Positions 29,319 to 36,943 of a stretch of DNA of 64,000 nucleotides are shown here, in pieces (positions within the stretch are counted from its first letter, which is position 1; each line of letters begins with the position of its first letter). A program made the position numbers and the translations under genes. Source of the DNA: Candidatus Rokubacteria bacterium 13_1_40CM_69_27 (GTDB lineage Bacteria; Methylomirabilota; Methylomirabilia; Rokubacteriales; CSP1-6); NCBI GenBank assembly GCA_001917535.1, contig MNEF01000106.1, forward strand, positions 1-64,000, given 5' to 3'. A model generated the notes under the pieces. The model was not told where the DNA came from, ran no database searches, and saw only the letters and a list, made by a program, of their open reading frames with translations.

Positions 29319-29782
29319 CGGGGAGGACCGTCGTGGGGGGACTCCTGGCGGCGGGGCTCGCCCTCGGTGCCGGGGCCTGGTGGCTGCGCGGCGATGGCGC
29401 GGGCTCGGTGACCATCGACAGCATCGGCGATCGGGTGCAGACGGTCCCGCGGGGGCGGTGGCCCGTCTTCGCCGCCAAGCCCGAGGTGGCGGAGCTCTAC
29501 CGCTTCGTCGCCACCGAGGGCGACTGGGCGGCCTCGGTGCCCTGCACGTGCGGGTGCGCGGATCTGGGCCACACCTCCAACCGCTCCTGCTACATCAAGG
29601 CGGAGACCGCCGAGCGCGTCACCTTCACCAGCCACGCCGCCACGTGAAGCCTCTGCCTGGACATCACGCGTGACGTGATGCGGCTCCGGGCGGAGGGTCA
29701 CTCGCGCGCGGCGGCCCGGGCGGCGATCGACGCGAAGTATCTCCGCTCCGGCCGCCCGACGCCCACGCCGCTGCCGCCATGA
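29315..29782 (+). CDS. PCYCGC-family protein, predicted selenoprotein (in-frame TGA = Sec111)
   Basis: The ORF track stops at TGA 29645-29647, after 110 codons. The same frame continues 44 more codons (SLCLDITRDVMRLRAEG ... PTPTPLPP) to a TGA ending at 29782. The upstream part has an N-terminal hydrophobic anchor (VVGGLLAAGLALGAGAWWL), the family motif PCTCGC, GHTSNRSCYIK and a conserved SHA. In PCYCGC-family proteins as I know them a Cys-x-x-Cys follows this point; here it reads TGA-Ser-Leu-Cys, giving UxxC. A SECIS-like hairpin follows immediately. A full-length product of 155 residues, exported and thiol/selenol-active, is inferred. It begins with GTG overlapping the DUF1285 gene. Confidence 0.8.
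29655..29691 (+). promoter_or_regulatory. Bacterial SECIS-like hairpin for the PCYCGC selenoprotein
   Basis: It lies 7 nt after the in-frame TGA. The lower stem GCCTGGA/TCCGGGC has 7 bp including one G-U. A 4-nt bulge (CGGC) sits on the 3' side. The upper stem CATCACG/CGTGATG is a perfect 7 bp, and the apical loop is CGTGA. The loop G is its second position, 23 nt after the TGA, inside the 16-37 nt window described for bacterial SECIS elements. It also encodes protein (LDITRDVM), as expected for bacterial SECIS. Confidence 0.75.
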
Positions 29783-29796
29783 GGCGAGCGCGAAAG

Positions 29797-29826
29797 TTGA
29801 CAGGTCAGACCCGCGGTCGGTAGTGT
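29797..29826 (+). promoter_or_regulatory. Possible promoter upstream of the Cys-rich protein and TRAP genes
   Basis: A perfect TTGACA lies 18 bp upstream of TAGTGT in the 67-bp gap after the selenoprotein stop. The -10 match is poor (3 of 6), so this is tentative. It would drive the small Cys-rich gene and possibly dctPQM. Confidence 0.35.
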
Positions 29827-29849
29827 ACCGGCGCGGAGGGAGCACGGAC

Positions 29850-30068
29850 ATGAGGATCGACGAGTACAAGTGCGTGGCCTGCGGCACCATGTGCGGCCAC
29901 GGCATGGTCTCCCACAACTTCGTCAAGAAGATGGTCGACTGGGTCAAGGAGGGGCGGCGCACGCCCGCGCAGGCCGCTCGCTACATGGCGCGGTTCTGCA
30001 TCTGCGGCGTCTTCAACACGGTCCGCGCCGAGAAGCTCTTCGAGCAGGCGCGGACCCGGGGGGCTTGA
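29850..30068 (+). CDS. Small Cys-rich protein of unknown function
   Basis: This 72-residue protein starts at ATG 29850, preceded by GGAGGGAG; the track's longer start is upstream of that site. It has CVACGTMCGHG near the N-terminus and FCICG near the C-terminus, joined by a helical, basic linker (KKMVDWVKEGRRTPAQAARYMARF). The five Cys plus His could bind zinc or an Fe-S cluster. I do not recognise the family. It lies between the PCYCGC selenoprotein and dctP, with the dctP start 4 bp after its stop. Confidence 0.75.
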   Translation: MRIDEYKCVACGTMCGHGMVSHNFVKKMVDWVKEGRRTPAQAARYMARFCICGVFNTVRAEKLFEQARTRGA

Positions 30069-30072
30069 TCGC

Positions 30073-31059
30073 ATGGCACGTCTCGTCGTCGTTCTCCTCA
30101 CCGCCTTCCTGCTCCTGCCGCTGGCTCGGCCCGAGCGGGCGGCGGCCCAGCAGGTGATCCGCCTCGGTCACGTCGCGTTTCCCGGCTCACTGTTCGACAT
30201 CGTCGCCGCCGAGTACGCCAAGCGGGTCACCGAGGCCCTCAAGGGCAAGGTCGAGATGCGCGTCTTCCACTCCAGTCAGCTCGGCACCGACGAGCAGATG
30301 ATCAAGGGCATCAAGGTGGGCGCGCCGGAGATGTTTCTCCCGTCCACGATCATGAGCACGGTGGAGCCGAAGTACGGCGTCTTCGAGATGCCGTACATCA
30401 TCGTGAGCCGGGCCCACATGAAGAAGGTGTCCGCGCACCCGGAGGTCCGGAAGGCGCTCTTCGATCCGCTGCCCAAGCAAGGGCTCCGCGTGATCGGCGT
30501 GTGGGAAAACGGCTTCCGTCACATCACCAACAACGTCCGGCCCATCGTCAAGCCCGACGACCTCAAGGGTATCAAGCTGCGGGTGCCGAGCGGCGTCTGG
30601 CGCGTGAAGATGTTCAAGGCCTACGGTGCCAACCCCTCGCCGATGGCCTTCGCCGAGGTGTACTCGGCGCTCCAGCAGGGCGTCATGGACGGCCAGGAAA
30701 ATCCGCTGGCCCAGATCTGGTCGGGCAAGTTTCACGAGGTCCAGAAGTACCTGTCCATGACCGGCCACGTCTACTCGCCGGCCTACATCGTCGTGAGCGA
30801 GAGCTTCTGGCAGAAGCTGCCCCCGGACCAGCGCCAGGTGATCGAGGCCCTCGGCGCCGAGATGGGGGACTACTCCCGGGCCACCGGCGAGCGGCTGGAC
30901 CGGGAGCTGCTCGAGAAGATGACGGCCGCCAGCAAGATGAACGTCAACGAGGCGGACAAGGAGGCCTTCATCAAGGCGTCAGCGCCAATCTATCAGGAGT
31001 TCGGCAAGGAGGTCGCCGGCGGCAGCGACCTCATCAAGCTCATTCAGTCCCTGCGCTAG
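30073..31059 (+). CDS. dctP: TRAP transporter periplasmic solute-binding protein
   Basis: This 328-residue protein has a cleavable signal peptide (VVVLLTAFLLLPLARPERAAAQ). The DctP fold follows, with IRLGHVAFPGSLFDIVAAEYAKRV, the conserved substrate-Arg region LKGIKLRVPSGVWRVKMFKAYGANP, and SALQQGVMDGQENPLAQIW. It delivers a carboxylate-bearing solute to DctQM. Two TPP-dependent 2-oxo-acid-type enzymes lie directly downstream, so the ligand may be a 2-oxo or hydroxy acid, possibly aromatic (inference). Confidence 0.93.
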   Translation: MARLVVVLLTAFLLLPLARPERAAAQQVIRLGHVAFPGSLFDIVAAEYAKRVTEALKGKVEMRVFHSSQLGTDEQMIKGIKVGAPEMFLPSTIMSTVEPKYGVFEMPYIIVSRAHMKKVSAHPEVRKALFDPLPKQGLRVIGVWENGFRHITNNVRPIVKPDDLKGIKLRVPSGVWRVKMFKAYGANPSPMAFAEVYSALQQGVMDGQENPLAQIWSGKFHEVQKYLSMTGHVYSPAYIVVSESFWQKLPPDQRQVIEALGAEMGDYSRATGERLDRELLEKMTAASKMNVNEADKEAFIKASAPIYQEFGKEVAGGSDLIKLIQSLR

Positions 31060-31062
31060 CCC

Positions 31063-31581
31063 CTGAAACGCCTGCTCGCGCTCCTGATCGGGGTCGTCGA
31101 GTGGTGGACCATGGCCCTGATGGTGGCCATGGTGGCTCTGGTAACCATCGGGGTCTTCTTCCGCTACATCGTCAACGCCTCCCTTTCCTGGTACGACGAG
31201 TTCGCGTCGTACCTGCTGGTGTGGCTGTCGTTCTATGGCGCGGTGGTGGCGACCTACCGCGGCCGCCACATCGGCTTCGAGACGCTGGCCGAGCGGCGGG
31301 GGCCGCGCGCCCGCCGCCTGATGGCGGTGGTGAGCGAGCTGCTGAGCATCGTCTTCCAGGGGGTGCTCCTCGTGTACGGCATCGCGCTGGTCCGGGCGGT
31401 GGGACACGAGACCGCGGTGTCCATCGAGGGGGTCCGCATGGGCTGGATCTACAGCGTGCTGCCGATCAGCGGCGGCCTCATGCTCCTGGTGGGCCTCGTC
31501 CGTCTCGGCCTCCTCCTGCGGGGCGACGAGCGGCTGGCGCCGCCCGAGGCCCGCGCTCCGGTCGCGGTGAGGAGCGAGTAG
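31063..31581 (+). CDS. dctQ: TRAP transporter small membrane subunit
   Basis: This is a four-helix DctQ protein with the family pattern RYIVNASLSWYDEFASYLLVWLSFYGAVVATYRGRHIGFETL. The frame is open right back to the dctP stop, and the natural DctQ N-terminus (KRLLALLIGVVEWWTMALMVAMVALV) would need a rare CTG start at 31063. The first ATG, at 31111, would cut into helix 1. I give the longer form (172 residues); 31111 is the conventional alternative, preceded by a weak GAGTGG. Confidence 0.85.
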   Translation: MKRLLALLIGVVEWWTMALMVAMVALVTIGVFFRYIVNASLSWYDEFASYLLVWLSFYGAVVATYRGRHIGFETLAERRGPRARRLMAVVSELLSIVFQGVLLVYGIALVRAVGHETAVSIEGVRMGWIYSVLPISGGLMLLVGLVRLGLLLRGDERLAPPEARAPVAVRSE

Positions 31582-31587
31582 CCGCCC

Positions 31588-32865
31588 ATGGAGTGGCTGC
31601 TCCTGGCCATCATCGTCGCGCTGACGCTCCTCAGCGTTCCCATCGCCTGGGCCCTGGCCCTGACGACGATCCTCTTCCTGGTGGTCAAGGGCGCGGCGCC
31701 GCTGACCCTCGTGCCCCTGATCCTGTTCTCCGGCGCCTCCAGCTTCCCGCTGCTCGCCATCCCGCTCTTCATCCTGGCCGGGGGGCTCATGGAGACGGGC
31801 GGCATCTCGCTCCGTCTGGTGAATCTCGCCCACAGCGTCGTCGGCTTCGTCCGGGGCGGGCTCGCCATGGCGACGGTGGTGGCGACCATGATCCAGTCAG
31901 AGATCTCGGGCTCCTCCGTCGCCGACGCCGCCGCCATCGGCAAGGTCGTCATCCCGGCCATGGGCAGGCGTGGGTACCCCCGGGCCCTGTCGGCCGCGAT
32001 CGTGTCGAACGCGGCCTCGGCGGCGATCCTCATCCCGCCCTCGATCCCGATGATCATCTACGCGTGGATGGCCGAGGTCTCGGTCGGCAAGATGTTCTTC
32101 GCCGGCTTCCTCCCGGGCTTCTTCGCGGGCGGCGCCATGATGGCGCTCTGCTACTACTACGCCCGCAAGCTCGACCTGCCCCGCGAGCAGTCCTTCTCGA
32201 TCGTGCGGGTAGGCCGCGCCACCCGTGACGCCTTCTGGGCGCTGACCATCCCCGTCGTCATCTTCGGCGGCATCTTCGCCGGGATCGCCACGGCCACGGA
32301 GGTGGCGGCGCTGGCGGCGGTGGCCGCCCTCGCGATCGGACTCTTCATCTACCGCGAGCTCGGGCGGGGGAATCTGGTGGCCATCCTGAGAGAGTCGGTC
32401 TCCCAGACGGCGGTGGTCATGATGATCGTCGCCTGCTCGGCGGTGCTGGGCTGGTACCTCACCAGCGAGCAGATCCCCCAGAAGTTCGCCCGCGCCATCC
32501 TCGAGACCACCACCAACAAGTACCTGGTGCTCTTCTTCCTGAACATCTTCTTCTTCGTGGCGGGGATGTTTCTGCACTCGGCGGCGGCCATCATCCTGAT
32601 CGTGCCGATCGTCATGCCGCTCGTCCGCCAGCTCGGGATCGACCCGATCCACTTCGGGATCATCATCACGATCAACCTCGGGGTGGGCCAGCAGACGCCG
32701 CCAGTGGCCACGGTGCTCTTCACCACCGCCGCCATCGCGGGACTGCCGTTCTGGGAGGTCTTCAAGGCCGGTTGGCTCTTCACGCTCGTGCTGGCGCTGG
32801 TGACGCTCGTCGTCACCTACTTCCCGCCGATGTCGCTCGTCCTGGTCGACCTGCTGTTCCGGTAG
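31588..32865 (+). CDS. dctM: TRAP transporter large membrane subunit
   Basis: This 425-residue protein has about 12 helices and the DctM signatures FPLLAIPLFILAGGLMETGGIS, SEISGSSVADAAAIGKVVIPAM, SAAILIPPSIPMIIYAWMAEVSVGKMFFAGFLPG and GVGQQTPPVATVLFTTAAIAG. It couples Na+ or H+ flow to solute entry. It starts 6 bp after dctQ in a compact dctPQM unit. Confidence 0.95.
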   Translation: MEWLLLAIIVALTLLSVPIAWALALTTILFLVVKGAAPLTLVPLILFSGASSFPLLAIPLFILAGGLMETGGISLRLVNLAHSVVGFVRGGLAMATVVATMIQSEISGSSVADAAAIGKVVIPAMGRRGYPRALSAAIVSNAASAAILIPPSIPMIIYAWMAEVSVGKMFFAGFLPGFFAGGAMMALCYYYARKLDLPREQSFSIVRVGRATRDAFWALTIPVVIFGGIFAGIATATEVAALAAVAALAIGLFIYRELGRGNLVAILRESVSQTAVVMMIVACSAVLGWYLTSEQIPQKFARAILETTTNKYLVLFFLNIFFFVAGMFLHSAAAIILIVPIVMPLVRQLGIDPIHFGIIITINLGVGQQTPPVATVLFTTAAIAGLPFWEVFKAGWLFTLVLALVTLVVTYFPPMSLVLVDLLFR

Positions 32866-32877
32866 TATCCTCGCGCC

Positions 32878-34545
32878 ATGACGGTCGCCGAGATCCTCAT
32901 GGAAGTCTTGACATCCGCCGGCGTGCGCTACCTCTTCGGCAATCCCGGCACGACCGAGCTGCCGTTTCTCGACGCCCTTCCGGACTCCGGCCTCGAGTAC
33001 GTGGTGGGCCTGCAGGAGGCCGTCGCAGTGGCGGCGGCCGATGGTTACGCTCAGGCCTCGGGGCAGGTGGGCGTGGTCAATGTCCACGTGGCGCCGGGCG
33101 TGGCCAACAGTCTGTCGATCCTCCACAACGCGGCGCGGGCGAAGTCACCCCTGCTGCTGACGGCCGGACAGCAGGACACGCGTTTCCTGCTCCACGAGCC
33201 GATCCTGGCGGCGGATCTCGTGCAGATGACCGAGCAGTTCACCAAGTGGTCGTGCGAGGTCCGGCGTCCGGAGGAAGCGCCCGTCGCGCTGCGCCGGGCG
33301 CTCACGGTGGCCACGACGCCGCCCACGGGGCCCGTCTTCCTCTCGCTCCCGATGGATCTCATGGGCGCCGTGGTGGAGGATGCGGCTCGGGGGCCCGGCC
33401 CGGTCGCCACGCGGAGCCTGCCCGAGCCGTCGGCGATCGCTCGCGCCGCCGAGCTGCTCCGTGCCGCCGGCGCGCCCCTTGTCATCGCCGGCGACGGCGT
33501 GGCCCGTGCCCAGGCGCTCCCCGAGCTGGTCGCCCTGGCCGAGCGCCTGGGCGCCCGCGTCCACGGCGAGCCCGTGTATCGCCGCACCAGCTTCCCCAGC
33601 GATCACCCGCTGTGGCGGGGCGGGCTCTTCCCGGCGCCGAGCGCCGTCAGGAAGGCGCTGGAGGACTGCGATGCGCTCCTCGTCGTCGGAGCGAACGTCT
33701 TCACGTGGTTCCTCCACGCGCCGGGCGAGCCTTTCCCGCGCGGGCTGCCGGTCGTCCAGATCGACGACGATCCATGGGAGATCGGGCGCAGCTACCCCGT
33801 GACGCTGGGCATCGTCGCCGACCCCAAGGGCACGCTGGCCGCGCTGACGGCGGCGCTCGCCGAGCGGATGAGCGCGGCCGACCGCGCCGCCGCGGCCGCG
33901 CGGGGGCAGCAGATCGGCGCGGCACGAGCGGAGGCGGTGGCCCGGATGCGGGCGGCGGCGGAGGCGGAGGCCGACCGCGTCCCCATCTCGCAGGCCTACC
34001 TGATGCACACGCTGGCCTCCGTCGTCCCCGACGATGTGGTGGTCGTGGACGAGTCGGCGACGTCATTGCCCTTCGTCCTGCGCTACCTGCCGGCCGGGCG
34101 GCCGGGGTCCTTTTTCGGCTCGAAGACGGGCACGCTCGGCTGGGGCATGGGCGCGGCGATCGGCGTCCAGCTCGGCGCCCCGGGCCGGAAGGTCATCGCC
34201 ACCATCGGCGACGGCTCGGTGATGTACGCACCCCAGGCGCTGTGGACGGCGGCACACTACCGTCTCCCGATCACATACGTCGTGCCGAACAACGCGTCGT
34301 ACGCGATCCTCAAGTCCGGCATGCTGAGCCTCGGCCTCCAGTCGGCCAAGCGCGGGATCTATCCCGGGATGGACCTCGTGAACCCCGAGATCGATTACCC
34401 GGCACTCGCCAAGGCGCTCGGCGTGCGCGCCGAGCGGGTGGAAAAGCCGCGCGAGCTTCGCGATCTTCTGGTCGCGTGCCTCGCCCATCCCGGTCCCACG
34501 CTCGTCGACGTCGTCATCGACCGCGGCTTCAAGGCGATGCTGTGA
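32878..34545 (+). CDS. Thiamine-diphosphate enzyme, benzoylformate decarboxylase-like
   Basis: This 555-residue enzyme has three domains as in the acetolactate synthase/decarboxylase superfamily. The N-terminal Pyr domain has the catalytic Glu in GLQEAVAVAAADGYAQASG and an LFGNPGTTELPFL start. The C-terminal PP domain has the TPP-Mg motif IGDGSVMYAPQALWTAAHYRLPITYVVPNNASY. The overall look is nearest benzoylformate decarboxylase (MdlC); 2-oxo-acid decarboxylase, oxalyl-CoA decarboxylase or lyase activities cannot be excluded. It starts 12 bp after dctM and overlaps the next gene by 4 bp. Confidence 0.88.
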   Translation: MTVAEILMEVLTSAGVRYLFGNPGTTELPFLDALPDSGLEYVVGLQEAVAVAAADGYAQASGQVGVVNVHVAPGVANSLSILHNAARAKSPLLLTAGQQDTRFLLHEPILAADLVQMTEQFTKWSCEVRRPEEAPVALRRALTVATTPPTGPVFLSLPMDLMGAVVEDAARGPGPVATRSLPEPSAIARAAELLRAAGAPLVIAGDGVARAQALPELVALAERLGARVHGEPVYRRTSFPSDHPLWRGGLFPAPSAVRKALEDCDALLVVGANVFTWFLHAPGEPFPRGLPVVQIDDDPWEIGRSYPVTLGIVADPKGTLAALTAALAERMSAADRAAAAARGQQIGAARAEAVARMRAAAEAEADRVPISQAYLMHTLASVVPDDVVVVDESATSLPFVLRYLPAGRPGSFFGSKTGTLGWGMGAAIGVQLGAPGRKVIATIGDGSVMYAPQALWTAAHYRLPITYVVPNNASYAILKSGMLSLGLQSAKRGIYPGMDLVNPEIDYPALAKALGVRAERVEKPRELRDLLVACLAHPGPTLVDVVIDRGFKAML

Positions 34546-36158
34546 CGGCACGCACGGGCGGGGAGTGGGTGGTCGAAGCGCTCCGCGCGGAGGGCGTGCG
34601 CCACGTGTTCGGCATCCCCGGCATCCACAACCTGACGATCTACGACGCGCTCCTCCGGCAGTCGGAGATCACCCACATCCTCGCGCGCCACGAGCAGGGG
34701 GCGGCCTTCATGGCCGACGGCTATGCCCGCGCGTCGGGGAGCGTCGGCGTGGTGGTGGTGACGACGGGTCCCGGGGCCACGAACACGCTGACCCCGCTGG
34801 CCGAGTCGTACTCGGCCTCGATGCCAGTCCTCGTCATCATGTCCGACATCGCCTCGACGCTGGTGGGCCGCGACGTCGGCGCCCTTCACGAGGTCCCCAA
34901 CCAGATCGAGTGCTTTCGACCGGTGTGCCGCATGGCCGAGACGCTCGCGTCGGCAGCCGAGATCCCGACGACGATCGCCGGCGCCTTCGACATCTTGCGG
35001 ACCGGGCGGCCCGGGCCGGTGGTCATCTCCATTCCGAACGATCTCCTCGGCGCGAACACCGAGGGCGTGCTCAGGGCGACCCGGAGTGGCCGCCGGCCGC
35101 CGTGTCACGTGGCCGAGATTGCGGAGGCCGCCCGCCGCCTGGCCGGGGCCCAGCGTCCGCTGATTCTGGCCGGCGGCGGGGTGATCGCCGCGGGCGCCGA
35201 ACGGGAGCTGCTGGCGCTGGCGCGACGGCTGGACGCCCCGGTGATCACCACCGTGATGGGGCGCGGCGCCATCGCCGCGGACGATCCTCTCTGGCACGGC
35301 GTGCTTCCCGACAAGCGCGCGACCGAGCCGGTGCTCCGCGAAGCCGACGTGATCTTCGCGGTCGGGTGCCGCTTCGCCGCGCGCTCGACCCAGGGACTCC
35401 TGCTCAACCTCTCGCTGGCGCCCGACCAGACGCTCATCCACCTCGATCTGGACGCCACGGTGATCGGCAAGCTCTTCAAGCCCCAGCTCGGGATCGTCGG
35501 CGACGCCAAGGACGGCCTGGCCCGACTGCTGGAGACGCTCGGACCAGGCGGGGGCCGGAGCGCCTGGGACCATGCCCGGCGCGGCGAGCAGCGCGAGGCC
35601 GCCAGCCCCCGTTACACCCGGGAGATCGCGGAGCTCATCCGGATGCTGCGCGACGGACTGCCCCGCGAGGCCATCGTGGTCAACGACCAGAGCGGCATCA
35701 ACTACTGGATGGAGTGGCGCTTCCCGGTGCTGGCACCGAGGACGTTTCTCTATCCTGTCGGTTCGGCCACGCTCGGCTACGCTGTGCCAGCGGCGATCGG
35801 CGCTCGGATCGCCAATCCCGGATGCCCCGTGGTGGCGGTGGTGGGCGATGGCGGGTTCATGTTCTCGGTCAACGAACTGGCGACGGCGGTGAAATACCGC
35901 CTGCCGATCGTCTTCCTCCTGATGAACGACAACCGCTACGGCGCCATCAAGTGGCTACAGGAGAAGATGTTCGGGCGCTGGGGCGAAGCGGATCTCGCCA
36001 ACCCCGACTTTCCGGCGCTGGCCCGCGCCTTCGGTGCCGGCGGCGAGTGCCTGCCCAGCCTGGACGCGCTGCCTCGGGCCCTGGCGGCGGCGCTCAAAGC
36101 GGGCGGGCCGACGGTGCTCGAGCTGGCGATGAACATCGACCCCCCATGGGATCTTTAG
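34542..36158 (+). CDS. Thiamine-diphosphate enzyme, acetolactate synthase-like
   Basis: The 538 residues start at GTG 34542; the track merges this with upstream frames. Features are HVFGIPGIHNLTIYDALLR, the catalytic Glu in ARHEQGAAFMADGYARASG, a central Rossmann domain, and the TPP motif VVGDGGFMFSVNELATAVKYRLPIVFLLMNDNRYG. It resembles catabolic acetolactate synthase-like or 5-guanidino-2-oxopentanoate decarboxylase-like proteins. Coupling to the preceding TPP enzyme and to TRAP genes suggests consecutive or alternative steps on an imported 2-oxo acid (inference). Confidence 0.88.
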   Translation: MTARTGGEWVVEALRAEGVRHVFGIPGIHNLTIYDALLRQSEITHILARHEQGAAFMADGYARASGSVGVVVVTTGPGATNTLTPLAESYSASMPVLVIMSDIASTLVGRDVGALHEVPNQIECFRPVCRMAETLASAAEIPTTIAGAFDILRTGRPGPVVISIPNDLLGANTEGVLRATRSGRRPPCHVAEIAEAARRLAGAQRPLILAGGGVIAAGAERELLALARRLDAPVITTVMGRGAIAADDPLWHGVLPDKRATEPVLREADVIFAVGCRFAARSTQGLLLNLSLAPDQTLIHLDLDATVIGKLFKPQLGIVGDAKDGLARLLETLGPGGGRSAWDHARRGEQREAASPRYTREIAELIRMLRDGLPREAIVVNDQSGINYWMEWRFPVLAPRTFLYPVGSATLGYAVPAAIGARIANPGCPVVAVVGDGGFMFSVNELATAVKYRLPIVFLLMNDNRYGAIKWLQEKMFGRWGEADLANPDFPALARAFGAGGECLPSLDALPRALAAALKAGGPTVLELAMNIDPPWDL

Positions 36159-36309
36159 ATGGCCGCCTCCATGTGACGGTCTGTCATCGGCGAGGATCGA
36201 TTGTCACAGATCCGGTGAGCCGCGCCGCCACTCGCTGCTGCGTAACCTCCTGATATAGAAGACGATCGGCCGCGTCCAGGCTGCGGCATTATCCGTGCAG
36301 CGACGGTGG

Positions 36310-36361
36310 CTTCTCCCTAAGGGCGGGGCAGCGACTACCCCGCGCGAGTCGAAAGGAGGAG
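36310..36361 (+). promoter_or_regulatory. Leader hairpins upstream of pal that could mask the ribosome-binding site
   Basis: In the 5' leader CTTCTCC (36310-36316) can pair with the GGAGGAG of the ribosome-binding site (36355-36361). In between, GCGGGG/CCCCGC forms a perfect 6-bp stem with a 9-nt loop. The pairing would sequester the Shine-Dalgarno sequence. The rest of the 205-bp gap from 36159 shows no gene and no recognised riboswitch class. Confidence 0.35.
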
Positions 36362-36363
36362 TC

Positions 36364-36891
36364 ATGAAGGCACGTCATTGTCATCCTCTCGTGATCTGGC
36401 TCGTGGCATTGGCGACCATTTTCGCCGGGTGCGCCACTCCCGGAACCACGGAGACGTCGGGCGCCTCGGGCGCGGCGGGTGTCAGGCAAACGGCAGGTGC
36501 CGGTGATGCCACGGGCATGGGGCCACGTCCGTCGCCGAAGGAATTCGTCCCCCTCAGGAGTCTCCCCGACATCCACTTCGATTTCGACCGCTACGAGATA
36601 CGAGCGGATGCGGCGAAGGTCCTCGAGGGGACCGCGGACTGGCTGAGAACGAATCGGGACGTGTTGATTCTGATCGAGGGGCACACCGACGAGCGGGGCA
36701 CCAACGAGTACAACCTCGCGCTCGGCGATCGTCGCGCCCGGGCCGCGCTGAACTACCTCGTCTCCCGCGGCGTGCAGAAGAACCGGATCACGACCATCAC
36801 CTACGGCGAAGAGCGGCCGCTCTGCACCTCGCGGACCGAGGAGTGCTGGAGCGAGAACCGCCGGGCCCACTTCGGAATGAAGAGCCGGTAG
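36364..36891 (+). CDS. pal: Peptidoglycan-associated lipoprotein (OmpA-like domain)
   Basis: This 175-residue lipoprotein has a signal peptide with a lipobox-like ATIFAGC. A low-complexity Gly/Ala/Thr linker follows, then a C-terminal OmpA-like domain with IHFDFDRYEIRADAAKVLEG, EGHTDERGTNEYNLALGDRRARAALNYL and the C-terminal RRAHF. It anchors the outer membrane to peptidoglycan. The ATG 36364 was chosen because AAGGAGGAG precedes it; the track start at 36295 does not encode a signal peptide. No tol genes are adjacent. Confidence 0.93.
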   Translation: MKARHCHPLVIWLVALATIFAGCATPGTTETSGASGAAGVRQTAGAGDATGMGPRPSPKEFVPLRSLPDIHFDFDRYEIRADAAKVLEGTADWLRTNRDVLILIEGHTDERGTNEYNLALGDRRARAALNYLVSRGVQKNRITTITYGEERPLCTSRTEECWSENRRAHFGMKSR

Positions 36892-36904
36892 CCCTCCGAC
36901 TGCG

Positions 36905-36936
36905 CCGCGGGCGAGCAGCGGCGTCCTCGCCCACGG
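36905..36936. terminator. Hairpin between convergent pal and the ABC transporter operon
   Basis: CCG-c-GGGCGAG pairs with CTCGCCC-a-CGG, giving 10 bp with one mismatch and a 10-nt loop, in the 52-bp gap between convergent stops. No T-run follows. It is placed as a bidirectional terminator by position. Confidence 0.45.
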
Positions 36937-36943
36937 CTCACGT

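Noticed and set aside
29645-29647. Reading the TGA as a nonsense mutation making the PCYCGC gene a pseudogene
   Set aside because: The downstream frame is intact to the expected C-terminus, the TGA falls on a Cys column, and a SECIS-like hairpin follows. A second gene in the window shows the same pattern.
32772-36158. 1128-residue ORF across both TPP enzymes
   Set aside because: The part before 34542 is an out-of-frame shadow of dctM and the first TPP gene. The real second gene starts at the GTGA overlap.
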